Shown: piece after piece, positions 7,511-15,984 of the stretch
Layout of the letters: the number at the start of each line of letters is the position of its first letter
Position numbering within the stretch: the first letter of the stretch is position 1
Assembly (NCBI GenBank): GCA_002440845.1
Contig: DJVL01000034.1
Span: 1 to 31,283, forward strand
Reading direction: 5' to 3'
Source: Patescibacteria group bacterium UBA6257
GTDB lineage: Bacteria > Patescibacteriota > Minisyncoccia > UBA6257
Length of the DNA: 31,283 nucleotides
Notes under the pieces: generated by a model
The model's database searches: none
What the model was told of the DNA's origin: nothing
What the model saw: only the letters and a program-made list of their open reading frames with translations
Translations under genes and position numbers: made by a program

Positions 7511-10456
7511 ATGTCTAGATTATATCTTCAAGACATCGTAGAGAACATTTCTTTTGAAAACTTGCCGGCAAAGTGGCAGGGATTTGATTTTGCAAGATTT
7601 TCAAAAGACAAAACACTTTTTGATTTTCAGCAAGATGCACTTAAAAATGCTTTACGTGGCTTATGGCTTTTTTTCAAAGATAAAAATACAGATAAGCAAA
7701 GTTTGTTTAATCACTATAAATTAAATGGATTTGAAGAAAACTTTGACTACGATTTGAAAAAGAAACAAGACAGCAAAACCGCAAAGTATCTTTTAGAATA
7801 CGACAAAGATTATCCAGCCATAGATTCTAAAATTTCTTTTTCGCATTTCATCAACCGGATGAGTTTTTGGATGGCAACCGGTTCGGGCAAGACGCTAATT
7901 ATCGTTAAATTGATTGAACTTTTAGGACAGCTTATTTCAAAAGGTGAAATTCCAAAAAACGATATTCTCTTTTTGGCGCACCGCGATGACCTTTTAGACC
8001 AATTCAAAAATCATATTGAGGAATTTAACAGCTTTAATTTTAACACAAAGATAAATCTCAAAAATTTGAGGGATTATGAGAGCGTAAAGCGCGAAAACAC
8101 CCTGCCATTTGCCAAAAACGAGATTAACGTTTTTTATTATCGTTCCGATTTGATTTCTGACGAACAAAAAGAAAAAATCGTGAATTTCAGAAATTACGAT
8201 AATAGTGGCAAGTGGTATATTCTTTTGGATGAAGCTCACAAAGGCGACAAAGAAGACAGCAAGCGGCAAATTTTATACTCCATACTTTCAAGGAACGGAT
8301 TTTTGTTTAATTTTTCCGCAACCTTTACAGATCCGAGGGACTTTGCGACCTGCGCTTTTAACTTCAATCTTTCAAGGTTTGTTGAAGAAGGATACGGCAA
8401 GCATATTTATGTATCATCTGCCGAAATTAGCGCTTTTCGCGGGCAAGACGATTTTTCCCCCATTGAAAAGCAAAAAATCGTTTTGAAAACTCTTTTACTT
8501 TTAACTTACATCAACAAGTATTTTGAAAAAATCAGAAAGGTAAATAGCGCCTTATACCACCGCCCGCTTCTTCTAACACTGGTTAATTCTGTAAATGTGG
8601 AAGATGCTGATTTGGAGCTGTTTTTTAGAGAGTTAGAAAAAGTTGCGAAAAATGAAATTAGAGCGGACTTGCTTCAAAAAGCAAAAGAGGAACTTGTCCA
8701 AGAGTTTCGCGATGATGCAAAATTTGAATTTGAGGAGTTAGAATGCACTATCAACGCAGACTTGATTTCAAAACTAGATTACAAAGATATTTTGAAATAT
8801 GTTTTGAATGCCAAAACTCCGGGCAACATTGAGGTTTTAAAAATTCCCGGCAACAGAAATGAATTAATTTTTAGGTTAATGACTGCTGAAAAACCGTTTG
8901 CGCTAATCAAAATTGGCGATGTTTCCGGTTGGCTAAAGGACAAACTTGAAGGATACGAAATAAACGAAAGTTTTGAAAATGAAAGTTATTTCAGGAGAAT
9001 AAATCGCGATGATTCCGACATAAATGTTTTAATGGGTTCACGCTCTTTCTATGAGGGCTGGGATTCTAACAGGCCAAATCTTCTTTTATTCGTAAATATC
9101 GGGGTTGGAAGCGACGCCAAAAAATTCGTTCTGCAATCAGTAGGTAGAGGCGTAAGAATAGAGCCGCAGAAACATCAAAGGAAGCGGCTTCAAAACTTGT
9201 TTAACGCGGGAGAAATTAATGAGCAGTTATTTGAAAAAGTTAAAAATCTGATTTTGCCAATTGAGAGCTTGTTTGTTTTTGGGACTAAAGCTGATATTGT
9301 GGAAAAAATTATTGATTCTCTTAAACTGAAAGGGCAAAAAAAGAGTTTGGGCGAAGCATTTATTTTAAATCCCGAAGCGCAAAAACATCTTCTTTTGGTG
9401 CCGGTTTACAAAAACTCTGATAGGATTTTTGCCGAGGAAAAAGACCCGCAAAAATATCCTGTCAGCCACGCAGATTTTGATATAACATCGCAATTCTACA
9501 GATTTATAGGCGATAAAATCGCTTTAACCAAATATGATTGCGATGTGAAAGTTTTAAAGAAAGCAAAAGAAAGTTTTACGGAAAAAGAACAAGAACGATA
9601 CTATGATTTTAGCGAGATAAATTCGCTTTTTGAACCGGATTTAATACTTGGCCGAATTTTTGATTATCTTGGAGTAAAAAACAAAGAGTTTGAGAAGTTT
9701 AAGAAGTTAGAAAATGAAATAGTGCATTTCAAAGAAGTCAGATTTAGCGATGGTGAAAAATATGAAGAAATCAAAAGAAAAATTGAGGAAGTCCGGCATT
9801 ATCCCGAAAGGCAGAAAGAGTTAGATAAACAATATGGAAAAATCCCCAGAAAAGAATTTGAAAAACAGATGACTTTGTTTGAACAAGCGGGGAATTTTGA
9901 AATGAACAACCAGAAAATCAGCATCAAATATTTGGCTAATCATTACTATCTTCCAGTGATAGTTTCAGAAACCGAAAAAATTGACTACATCAATCATATT
10001 ATCAATGTTGATAGCGAGGTAAGATTTATTAAGCAACTGGAAGAATATCTGGCTAAACCCGATAATGTCTTTGCACGATTTGATTGGTGGATGTTTTCAA
10101 AACTTGACCAAACGTTGGATGAGGTATTTATACCCTACTATAACCACAAGGAAAACAGAATGGATAATTATCATCCCGACTTCATTTTCTGGCTACAAAA
10201 AGGGAATAACTATTTAATCTTGTTTGTTGACCCGCATGGAACAGCTTATTCTGATATAAATAAAAAAATCGATTACTATTCAGAAATATTTGAAATAAAA
10301 GAAACAAAAGAAAGCAAAAAATTTTCTTTTAACGGATTTGATATCAAGACAAAATTATTACTTATGCCAGCTCAAGGAGGCCTAGCGCCTGTGGGGGATA
10401 ATTATAAAAGATATTGGTTTGACAATTTTATTGATTTTGAGAGTAAAATCAGTTAA
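7511..10456 (+). CDS. res: Type III restriction enzyme Res subunit (SF2 translocase plus nuclease)
   Basis: 981 residues, the usual size for Res. The SF2 helicase/translocase motifs are in order: Walker A ATGSGKT (122-128), DEAH (240-243), FSAT just after, GWDSNRPNLL, and motif VI QSVGRGVRI beginning at 542. It should hydrolyse ATP to scan DNA and cut when two Mod-bound sites meet. The C-terminal part carries a PD-(D/E)XK-like nuclease segment: HPDFIFW with D890, then LILFVDPHGT with D907. The position where lysine is expected is H909, a deviation worth noting. No clear ribosome site precedes the ATG. It is separated from DUF3800 by the RNA element and ends just before a strong terminator. 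Confidence 0.93.
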   Translation: MSRLYLQDIVENISFENLPAKWQGFDFARFSKDKTLFDFQQDALKNALRGLWLFFKDKNTDKQSLFNHYKLNGFEENFDYDLKKKQDSKTAKYLLEYDKDYPAIDSKISFSHFINRMSFWMATGSGKTLIIVKLIELLGQLISKGEIPKNDILFLAHRDDLLDQFKNHIEEFNSFNFNTKINLKNLRDYESVKRENTLPFAKNEINVFYYRSDLISDEQKEKIVNFRNYDNSGKWYILLDEAHKGDKEDSKRQILYSILSRNGFLFNFSATFTDPRDFATCAFNFNLSRFVEEGYGKHIYVSSAEISAFRGQDDFSPIEKQKIVLKTLLLLTYINKYFEKIRKVNSALYHRPLLLTLVNSVNVEDADLELFFRELEKVAKNEIRADLLQKAKEELVQEFRDDAKFEFEELECTINADLISKLDYKDILKYVLNAKTPGNIEVLKIPGNRNELIFRLMTAEKPFALIKIGDVSGWLKDKLEGYEINESFENESYFRRINRDDSDINVLMGSRSFYEGWDSNRPNLLLFVNIGVGSDAKKFVLQSVGRGVRIEPQKHQRKRLQNLFNAGEINEQLFEKVKNLILPIESLFVFGTKADIVEKIIDSLKLKGQKKSLGEAFILNPEAQKHLLLVPVYKNSDRIFAEEKDPQKYPVSHADFDITSQFYRFIGDKIALTKYDCDVKVLKKAKESFTEKEQERYYDFSEINSLFEPDLILGRIFDYLGVKNKEFEKFKKLENEIVHFKEVRFSDGEKYEEIKRKIEEVRHYPERQKELDKQYGKIPRKEFEKQMTLFEQAGNFEMNNQKISIKYLANHYYLPVIVSETEKIDYINHIINVDSEVRFIKQLEEYLAKPDNVFARFDWWMFSKLDQTLDEVFIPYYNHKENRMDNYHPDFIFWLQKGNNYLILFVDPHGTAYSDINKKIDYYSEIFEIKETKESKKFSFNGFDIKTKLLLMPAQGGLAPVGDNYKRYWFDNFIDFESKIS

Positions 10457-10473
10457 TTTGAAAATGGCAGCGA

Positions 10474-10490
10474 ATTTCGCTTTGCGAAAT
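10474..10490. repeat. Perfect hairpin after res
   Basis: ATTTCGC (10474-10480) and GCGAAAT (10484-10490) around TTT. It lies 18 bases after the res stop and is followed by a second, GC-rich hairpin, so it may stabilise the mRNA 3' end. Confidence 0.6.
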
Positions 10491-10500
10491 ACGAAAAATT

Positions 10501-10523
10501 GCGGCGGCGCGCCCCGCTTTTTT
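10501..10523 (+). terminator. GC-rich intrinsic terminator of the restriction module
   Basis: GCGG (10501-10504) pairs with CCGC (10514-10517) and GG (10506-10507) with CC (10512-10513), with one bulged C and a CGCG loop, followed by six T. The GC-only stem stands out in this AT-rich DNA. It separates the module from the convergent MacB permease gene. Confidence 0.75.
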
Positions 10524-10552
10524 ATCTTTTAATTTTAAATATAAATATAGAT

Positions 10553-11776
10553 TTATTCGTAGCGCAAAGCTTCTATAGGGTTAAGGTCAGCAGCTTTTTT
10601 GGCAGGATAGTAGCCAAAAATAATTCCGGTCAGCGTTGATACGCCGCAACCCAATAAAATAGAGAGAAATGAAACTTTAGTGGCGATAGCGCTAAATCTG
10701 GAAATGCCGAGAGAAATGAACCAGCCCAAAAAAATCCCCAAAATTCCGCCAACAAAAGTCAACATAATGGACTCAACCAAAAACTGCAAAATGATATCTC
10801 TTTTCTTGGCGCCAAGAGCTTTTCTTAATCCTATTTCCCGAGTTCTTTCAGTAACAGTGGTAAGCATCATATTCATAATGCCAATACCACCCACCAGTAG
10901 GGATATGCCAGCAACTGAACCAAGAAAAATAGTGAAAGTGTTAATAATAGAAGAAGCGCTTTCTAAAATATCGGCTTGGTTCATAATGCTGAAGTCAGCT
11001 TTTTGGGGGTCGGAAATATGATGACGATTTAAAAGCAAAGAAGTAATTTGCTCTTGAGCCTCTGCCATTGAATTTTGATCAACCACTTGAATGCTTACAG
11101 TAGTCAAATATTGATTACCGGACAAGAAATGTTGAGCTGTGCTTAAGGGAACAAAAATCATATCAGATTGAATGCTAATACCCGCTGTGCCTTTAGGTTT
11201 TGTAATGCCGATTATTGTAAAATTAATTCCTTTTATGCGAATAGTCTGACCAAGAGGATTAAAATTTTCTCCAAAAAGATCGTCACGAACCGTTGACCCT
11301 AAAACAGCCACCCGGCTAAGGCTTTTATTATTATAATCAGATATAAATACTCCCTCGCTTACTTCAACATTCCTTATAGTTGAATAAGAAGCTGTCGTTC
11401 CTACGATTTGAGTGTTGGTATTGGCTCCTTTGGCAACTACTTGATAGCGGCCTGAGACTTCTGGAGCAATATCCTTAACAAGGCCTACTTCCTTTTTAAT
11501 GGCTTCGGCATCGGCTGAAGTTAAAGACTGAGCTGATCCCCGACCGGCACTAATTTGAGAACCAATACCTCTTTGAGCTCCGGGCATTAAAATAAGTAAA
11601 TTGGAGCCCAAGGATTCAATAGAGGACTCGATGGAAGCTTGCGCTCCTTGACCAATGGAAATCATTGCTATCACTGAACCAATGCCAATAATAATCCCCA
11701 AAACTGTTAAACCTGAGCGCATCTTGTTAATAAATAAAGCCGAGGAAGCTTCTTTAAATAAATCCGTAATAGGCAT
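10553..11776 (-). CDS. MacB-type ABC transporter permease
   Basis: 407 residues. The N-terminal FKEASSALFINKMRSGLTVL leads into a first membrane segment LGIIIGIGSVIAMISIG. A large extracytoplasmic MacB_PCD-like domain follows (about 45-270). Three C-terminal segments carry the FtsX signature, including MLTTVTERTREIGLRKALGA and ending NPIEALRYE. MacB-type pumps do not carry substrate through the membrane; they drive extrusion by mechanotransmission with a MacA adaptor. Here the ATPase is a separate gene 6 bases upstream and the adaptor is before that, a complete tripartite set minus an outer-membrane channel. The substrate is unknown. It is the last gene of the minus-strand operon led by the sigma factor region. 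Confidence 0.93.
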   Translation of the reverse strand: MPITDLFKEASSALFINKMRSGLTVLGIIIGIGSVIAMISIGQGAQASIESSIESLGSNLLILMPGAQRGIGSQISAGRGSAQSLTSADAEAIKKEVGLVKDIAPEVSGRYQVVAKGANTNTQIVGTTASYSTIRNVEVSEGVFISDYNNKSLSRVAVLGSTVRDDLFGENFNPLGQTIRIKGINFTIIGITKPKGTAGISIQSDMIFVPLSTAQHFLSGNQYLTTVSIQVVDQNSMAEAQEQITSLLLNRHHISDPQKADFSIMNQADILESASSIINTFTIFLGSVAGISLLVGGIGIMNMMLTTVTERTREIGLRKALGAKKRDIILQFLVESIMLTFVGGILGIFLGWFISLGISRFSAIATKVSFLSILLGCGVSTLTGIIFGYYPAKKAADLNPIEALRYE

Positions 11777-11782
11777 AAATCC

Positions 11783-12505
11783 TTATTCTTTAATTTGTTT
11801 TACTATTTTGGATAGACTATTAATTTTTCCATTAATGGTGTCCTCAATAATTTCTCCGTCTTTAATGGAAATTATTCGCTCTGCCTGCTCGGCAATATAT
11901 CTTTCATGAGTAATTAAAACAATTGTTTTGCCTTGTTTATTTAAATTTCTAAATGTTTCCAGCACAATTTCTCCCGTTTTGCTGTCAAGGTTGCCTGTAG
12001 GCTCGTCAGCTAAAATAAGGGTGGGATTATTAACAAGCGCCCGGGCAATAGCTACTCTCTGCATTTGGCCGCCAGACAATTGATTGGAAAGATGATAAAA
12101 ACGGGATTCGTCTAATCCGGCGTTTTGAAGAGATTTTTTTGCCCGAATTTCTCTTTCTTGAACCGGCACACCCGAATATACCAAAGGCAACATTACATTC
12201 CGAATGACTGTTGCTCTTGGTAAAAGATTAAATGACTGAAAAACAAAACCTATTTTATTCCTTCTAATATCAGCCAGTTCGTCATCGGAAAATTTTGATA
12301 TATCCTGACCGTCCAATAAATATTCACCGCTGGTGGGCGCATCCAAAGCCCCTAAAATATGCATCAAAGTTGATTTACCAGAACCGGAAGGCCCCACAAT
12401 CGCCACAAATTCGCCGTCTTTTATGGTAAAAGTCGCTTTTTTTAGAGCAATCGTTTCCACCATTCCGTTTCTATATATTTTACTTATATTTTTACACTCA
12501 ATCAT
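11783..12505 (-). CDS. MacB/LolD-type ABC transporter ATPase
   Basis: 240 residues, one nucleotide-binding domain. Walker A is GPSGSGKST near residue 38, the Q-loop is FVFQSFNLLPR, the ABC signature is LSGGQMQRVAIARAL, Walker B with catalytic glutamate is LILADEPTGNLDS, and the switch histidine is in VLITHE. LPRATVIRNVMLPL and the wording around it are typical of the MacB/LolD/FtsE group. It powers the permease encoded immediately downstream. It starts 5 bases after the adaptor gene ends, so the three are co-expressed. All catalytic motifs are intact. Confidence 0.95.
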   Translation of the reverse strand: MIECKNISKIYRNGMVETIALKKATFTIKDGEFVAIVGPSGSGKSTLMHILGALDAPTSGEYLLDGQDISKFSDDELADIRRNKIGFVFQSFNLLPRATVIRNVMLPLVYSGVPVQEREIRAKKSLQNAGLDESRFYHLSNQLSGGQMQRVAIARALVNNPTLILADEPTGNLDSKTGEIVLETFRNLNKQGKTIVLITHERYIAEQAERIISIKDGEIIEDTINGKINSLSKIVKQIKE

Positions 12506-12510
12506 ATTTT

Positions 12511-14247
12511 TTAACGAGGAATCATCATTCCGCTTCCTTGAGTATTTCTCTGGGGGGAAGAAAACGGAGAAGAGAAACTGGCGCTGGAATTTGTTTTTTT
12601 AGTTTGTTGATTTGTTGAATTTAAGGTTTTTACAATGATTTTATCGCCTTCTTTAAGCCCTTCTAAAATTTCTGTAAAAGAATCATTGGCTAGGCCAATT
12701 TTAATCGGCTGCTGACGCGGAGCGTTAACTTCTAAATTAGATTTAGCAGTTCTAACGTTACCGGTAGAATTTGAATTATTATTTTCTCCCGGCATCTCTA
12801 CATAATATTTTTCCCCCAAAGATTTTACTGCGGAATTAGGAACTAAAAGAATGTTTTCTTTTGTTTCCGTAACAATCTCTGCATTAACACTCATCCCGGA
12901 TTTTACTCTTTCATCTTTAGTGTCAAAACCAATTTTCACATTATAGGTAACCACACCTTGACTTACAGTCCCGACATTATCAACTTCAATAACTTCGCCT
13001 TCAATTTTTAAATCATCCATAGCATCAAAAGTAAGCTTGGCTTGCTGGTCTTCTTTTACTTTTACCACATCAACCTCGTTTAACGATATCTTGGCTATTT
13101 TTTGTTTGGTGATCAACGCTGCCAAGCTGGTGCCTGATGAAACCTTATCACCCTTACTAACGCTAACACTTGAAATTTCACCGTCAAAAGGGGCATAAAC
13201 ATAATAATTTTTCAGCTGATTTTTGGCATTTTCCAGGGCATTTTCTTTTTGTTCTACAGCCAGTTTTAAAGAACGAATTGCATACGGCGTGACATCAGAA
13301 GGACTGGTCCTATAGGTCTTGATGGACTTTTGAATAGTTAAAAGATTGGTTGTATTCGAATCCACCGAAGTCACAAAAGATGACACGGTGCTTTTATCTG
13401 AAGAAACCGTCCGAATATTAAGAATGGGGGTAAGGTTATTATCGTTTAATATTGAGTCGTATCTATTCAATAATTGATAACTCAAATGAACGCTGTCATT
13501 TAAAGTTTTTGTTGTTTCTACAATTCTATTTAAAACGCTTTCAATTTCTTCTAAAGTAGAGTTTTGATCTAAATTGGAAAATAACGCCTGATTTACATTA
13601 TTTTCTTGTTTTATGATTTCAAAATTAGCTCTTATGACTTTATCATAATTCACGTCAGAATTAGCGTAGAAATTCACTATCTGAGCATAATAATCCACCA
13701 AATACTTTGAATTCATATTATAGCTGGTAATATCAGTAAAAAGAATGTCTTCAAAACTATCAATCACGTTCTTGGTATTATTAAGGGCAGTCGTCATATA
13801 AGAAATCGCCTGCCTTTTCAAACTGGTCTCATCTATAGCAGAAGAGGTTTGCGCTTGTTCTAAATTCAACTTAGCTGATTCTAAATTAATCTCAGCGTCT
13901 TTAACTGCTTGCTGAGCATCGGTGGTATCAACTTTTGCTATTAAGGTGCCGGCTTTTACAAACTGACCATTTTTAACTCCCAAATACACTAAATCTCCAG
14001 ATGCTTTTGACTGTAAGGTAACTTCATCAGAAGCAAAAATCTGTCCGCTGCCAGAAACAGAAAGAGTAATTGTCCCTTTCTCAACCGCGGCTAAAACATA
14101 TTGAACACTGCTCCCGTTGCCCTTTAAGTTTCTGTAGGCAAAAAAACCAATAACCGCTATCCCTATAAAAACAGAAACAACAATAATTTTTTGTTTTTTT
14201 GTCTTTGGCAATTTTATCTTTTTTGACAGCTTGTTAATCATATTCAT
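12511..14247 (-). CDS. MacA-like periplasmic-adaptor (HlyD/RND membrane fusion) protein
   Basis: 578 residues from the ATG at 14247; a TTG one codon earlier also exists. An N-terminal basic stretch is followed by one membrane helix (about 20-37). The split lipoyl domain is visible as VSGSGQIFASDEVTLQSKAS with GQFVKAGTLIAKVD, and later YAPFDGEISSVSVSKGDKV. Between them lies an unusually long helical insert of roughly 200 residues. Beta-barrel and membrane-proximal domains follow, then a Ser/Asn/Gln-rich tail. Ordinary MacA proteins are near 370-400 residues, so the coiled region is enlarged. It should couple the ABC pair encoded just downstream to the outside. If the organism has a single membrane, there is no TolC to dock with, and the insert may have another partner. 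Confidence 0.9.
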   Translation of the reverse strand: MNMINKLSKKIKLPKTKKQKIIVVSVFIGIAVIGFFAYRNLKGNGSSVQYVLAAVEKGTITLSVSGSGQIFASDEVTLQSKASGDLVYLGVKNGQFVKAGTLIAKVDTTDAQQAVKDAEINLESAKLNLEQAQTSSAIDETSLKRQAISYMTTALNNTKNVIDSFEDILFTDITSYNMNSKYLVDYYAQIVNFYANSDVNYDKVIRANFEIIKQENNVNQALFSNLDQNSTLEEIESVLNRIVETTKTLNDSVHLSYQLLNRYDSILNDNNLTPILNIRTVSSDKSTVSSFVTSVDSNTTNLLTIQKSIKTYRTSPSDVTPYAIRSLKLAVEQKENALENAKNQLKNYYVYAPFDGEISSVSVSKGDKVSSGTSLAALITKQKIAKISLNEVDVVKVKEDQQAKLTFDAMDDLKIEGEVIEVDNVGTVSQGVVTYNVKIGFDTKDERVKSGMSVNAEIVTETKENILLVPNSAVKSLGEKYYVEMPGENNNSNSTGNVRTAKSNLEVNAPRQQPIKIGLANDSFTEILEGLKEGDKIIVKTLNSTNQQTKKTNSSASFSSPFSSPQRNTQGSGMMIPR

Positions 14248-14265
14248 CAATTTTTAATTATTTTT

Positions 14266-14760
14266 TTAATGGTTATCAGAGAAAGGGAAACCCTTGGAAG
14301 AAAAACTTTTTGGCGGCGGTTCCGGTAAAACTCTGATAAACTTTGCTTCAATTTGTCCTTCGCTATTGGGAGCCCCAATAATTGTGACAACATCATTAAT
14401 CTTTAATTCTTCCGGTTTCAAGGTTTCCTCAAAACGCCTAATCAAGGTCTCTTCGTTTAATAAAACCATCTTTTCTATATTATCAAAACCTTTAATTGTT
14501 AAAACCGGAAGGTTGATATCCATAATAGAACCGGAAACCCCGTGGGGCCCTATAAAATTTTTATCAAAAAAATTTCTGATGCCATTTCGCTGACCGACAA
14601 AATTTTTATAATAATTTTCTCCCCAGCGGCAGGAAAAATTCGCTTTTAAAAAACCGACCATCATGCCAGCTTTAAAAACAAAAAGAAGAATAATAATTCC
14701 TAAGATAGCAAAAATAATTTTAACAAAAGTTTTTGATTGAAAAAAATTATTTAAATCCAT
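14266..14760 (-). CDS. Small membrane-anchored protein with OB-like C-terminal domain
   Basis: 164 residues. Residues about 13-38 form one membrane helix. The outer part contains GVSGSIMDINLPVLTIKG, an internal VLLNEETLIRR, and INDVVTIIGAPNSEGQIEAKFIRVLP. This alternation of strands (a value modified, then a conductivity-like 'D-V-V-T-I-I-G' turn) resembles the OB-like DUF5666 group, but I cannot assign it firmly. It lies between the putative sigma partner and MacA, spaced 12 and about 18 bases from them, so it is part of the exporter operon and may be an accessory or sensor subunit. Confidence 0.75.
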   Translation of the reverse strand: MDLNNFFQSKTFVKIIFAILGIIILLFVFKAGMMVGFLKANFSCRWGENYYKNFVGQRNGIRNFFDKNFIGPHGVSGSIMDINLPVLTIKGFDNIEKMVLLNEETLIRRFEETLKPEELKINDVVTIIGAPNSEGQIEAKFIRVLPEPPPKSFSSKGFPFSDNH

Positions 14761-14772
14761 AATTTAAAAAAT

Positions 14773-15204
14773 TTAAACATTAATGGTTAATTCCGGCGGC
14801 TTAGAAATAAATTTAATATTTTTGGCTAAAAACTTCATTATTTCCATTAAGACAAAAAGAGAGACAAGAAACAGGATTAAACTCATTACCGGCAATGATT
14901 CTAAAAGGGATAAAACAAAGTTTTCCCAATAAAGAAGAACGATTTCTGAATCGGAAAATGCCAATGAAAGAAAGTGCAAAAAACCTGATTCATAAAAATT
15001 GATTCTTATCGCTTTCAAGGCATAAATAAAACCCCCCGTTGAAGCAACCGTTCCAAGCGAAAAAACTATCAAGACTTTTTTTAAAGCCAGTTTTCTTTGC
15101 TTTTCTTTGATTCTCTTCATTATTTTTGCCAAAAGATCTTCCGGCGGCTCAGGAAAAAGCGAACCCGAGGCAAAAATTTTATTATTTTTTGTATTATTAA
15201 CCAT
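14773..15204 (-). CDS. Putative membrane partner (anti-sigma candidate) of the ECF sigma factor
   Basis: 143 residues. The first about 40 are soluble and charged, with the amphipathic LAKIMKRIKEKQRKLALKK. Hydrophobic segments follow near 43-63 and near 90-125. It is the first gene after an ECF sigma factor, and anti-sigma proteins typically have just this layout: a short cytoplasmic N-terminal part and membrane helices. I see no HxxxCxxC zinc motif and no similarity to a named anti-sigma family, so the role rests on position. An intrinsic terminator lies between it and the sigma gene, so it may be transcribed both by read-through and from its own start. Confidence 0.7.
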   Translation of the reverse strand: MVNNTKNNKIFASGSLFPEPPEDLLAKIMKRIKEKQRKLALKKVLIVFSLGTVASTGGFIYALKAIRINFYESGFLHFLSLAFSDSEIVLLYWENFVLSLLESLPVMSLILFLVSLFVLMEIMKFLAKNIKFISKPPELTINV

Positions 15205-15227
15205 AAATGTCCCTATAATATAATACG

Positions 15228-15260
15228 AAAAAAGAATGCTTTTGGGTGCATTCTTTTTTT
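15228..15260 (-). terminator. Terminator/attenuator between sigma factor gene and its operon
   Basis: AAAAAAGAATGC (15228-15239) pairs with GCATTCTTTTTT (15248-15259) around an 8-base loop. It works in either direction by sequence. Placed inside a same-strand series it would reduce transcription from the sigma gene into the exporter genes. Minus-strand TATTATATTATAGGG follows within 25 bases and could be a second -10 region. Confidence 0.7.
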
Positions 15261-15278
15261 TAACTCAAAAGGTTTTAA

Positions 15279-15839
15279 TTAAAGCTCGTCAATAGCTTTT
15301 CTCAAATTTATCAAAGCCCGTCTATGCCGGCTTTTTATGGTATTCAAGGGCTCTCCCGATAAAACAGCAATTTTCTTAAAAGTTAAATTCTCGTAGTAAT
15401 AAAGAGAAAGGACTTTTTGGTATTTAAAAGAAAGTTTTTTTATGGCTGAAGCAATTTTACTGGCAAGATCATCTTTTTCCCAAAGCGCATCAGGAAGAGG
15501 GGATTGGCTGGCTAAGGTTTCTAAAAAAACGTTATTGCCTTTTTTGTCTTCAAAAACAGAAAAAGGCAAAGCTTTTTTCTTTCTTAAGAAATCAATAGCG
15601 GCATTCTTGGCTATGCCAAAAATCCAACTTTGGAAATTTCTTTTTTGGTCAAATTTTTTAATGTTTTGCCACATCCTGACAAAAACTTCTTGGGTAATAT
15701 CTTCGGCATCAAAAGCATTGCCAACATAACGATAGACAAAGCTATAAATCGGTTTTAAATACTGGCTAATTAAAACTTCCAGCGACTTCTCGTCGCCTTT
15801 CAGATATTGACCTATTAATTTTTTTTCGTTTCTTGCCAT
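15279..15839 (-). CDS. ECF-type RNA polymerase sigma factor
   Basis: 186 residues, typical ECF length. Region 2 is at about 25-90: LISQYLKPIYSFVYRYVGN, then DAEDITQEVFVRMWQNI (region 2.2-2.3) and FQSWIFGIAKNAAIDFLR (2.4). Region 4 is at about 125-180: IKKLSFKYQKVLSLYYYENLTFKKIAVLSGEPLNTIKSRHRRAL, whose helix-turn-helix reads the -35 element. There is no region 3 or C-terminal extension. It heads a minus-strand series whose next gene is a membrane protein in the anti-sigma position, followed by a MacAB-type exporter. This suggests envelope-stress or export control. Its promoter is a near-consensus sigma70 site, so basal expression should come from the housekeeping sigma. Confidence 0.95.
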   Translation of the reverse strand: MARNEKKLIGQYLKGDEKSLEVLISQYLKPIYSFVYRYVGNAFDAEDITQEVFVRMWQNIKKFDQKRNFQSWIFGIAKNAAIDFLRKKKALPFSVFEDKKGNNVFLETLASQSPLPDALWEKDDLASKIASAIKKLSFKYQKVLSLYYYENLTFKKIAVLSGEPLNTIKSRHRRALINLRKAIDEL

Positions 15840-15865
15840 TATTTCTTAAATGTATTATAATACTG

Positions 15866-15894
15866 ATTATAGCGCAAAAAAGAAAAATTATCAA
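15866..15894 (-). promoter_or_regulatory. Strong sigma70-type promoter of the ECF sigma gene
   Basis: On the minus strand, TTGATA (15889-15894) and a perfect TATAAT (15866-15871) have a 17-base spacer. The start should fall near 15859, inside the 12-bp palindrome GTATTATAATAC at 15852-15863. That places a symmetric element at the transcription start, a possible regulator site. Confidence 0.7.
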
Positions 15895-15984
15895 ATTTAA
15901 TAGCTTTTTTGTCTTTAATTAAGCACCTTTACAACAAACAAAGGTTGTGCCAAAAATAATATTTTAGAAAGGAGGTGAAAAACA

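Noticed and set aside
4011..10530. Duplicated tRNA-Pro 3' end as an attachment site for the restriction module
   Set aside because: I looked for a copy of the T arm/acceptor sequence after res and saw none. The GC-rich stretch at 10501-10517 is a terminator stem, not a repeat of the tRNA.
15923..15950. Alternative hairpins (CCTTT/AAAGG or ACAAC/GTTGT) upstream of the TTG-start gene as a regulatory switch
   Set aside because: Each stem is only 5 bp and AT-rich; no terminator or conserved core accompanies them.
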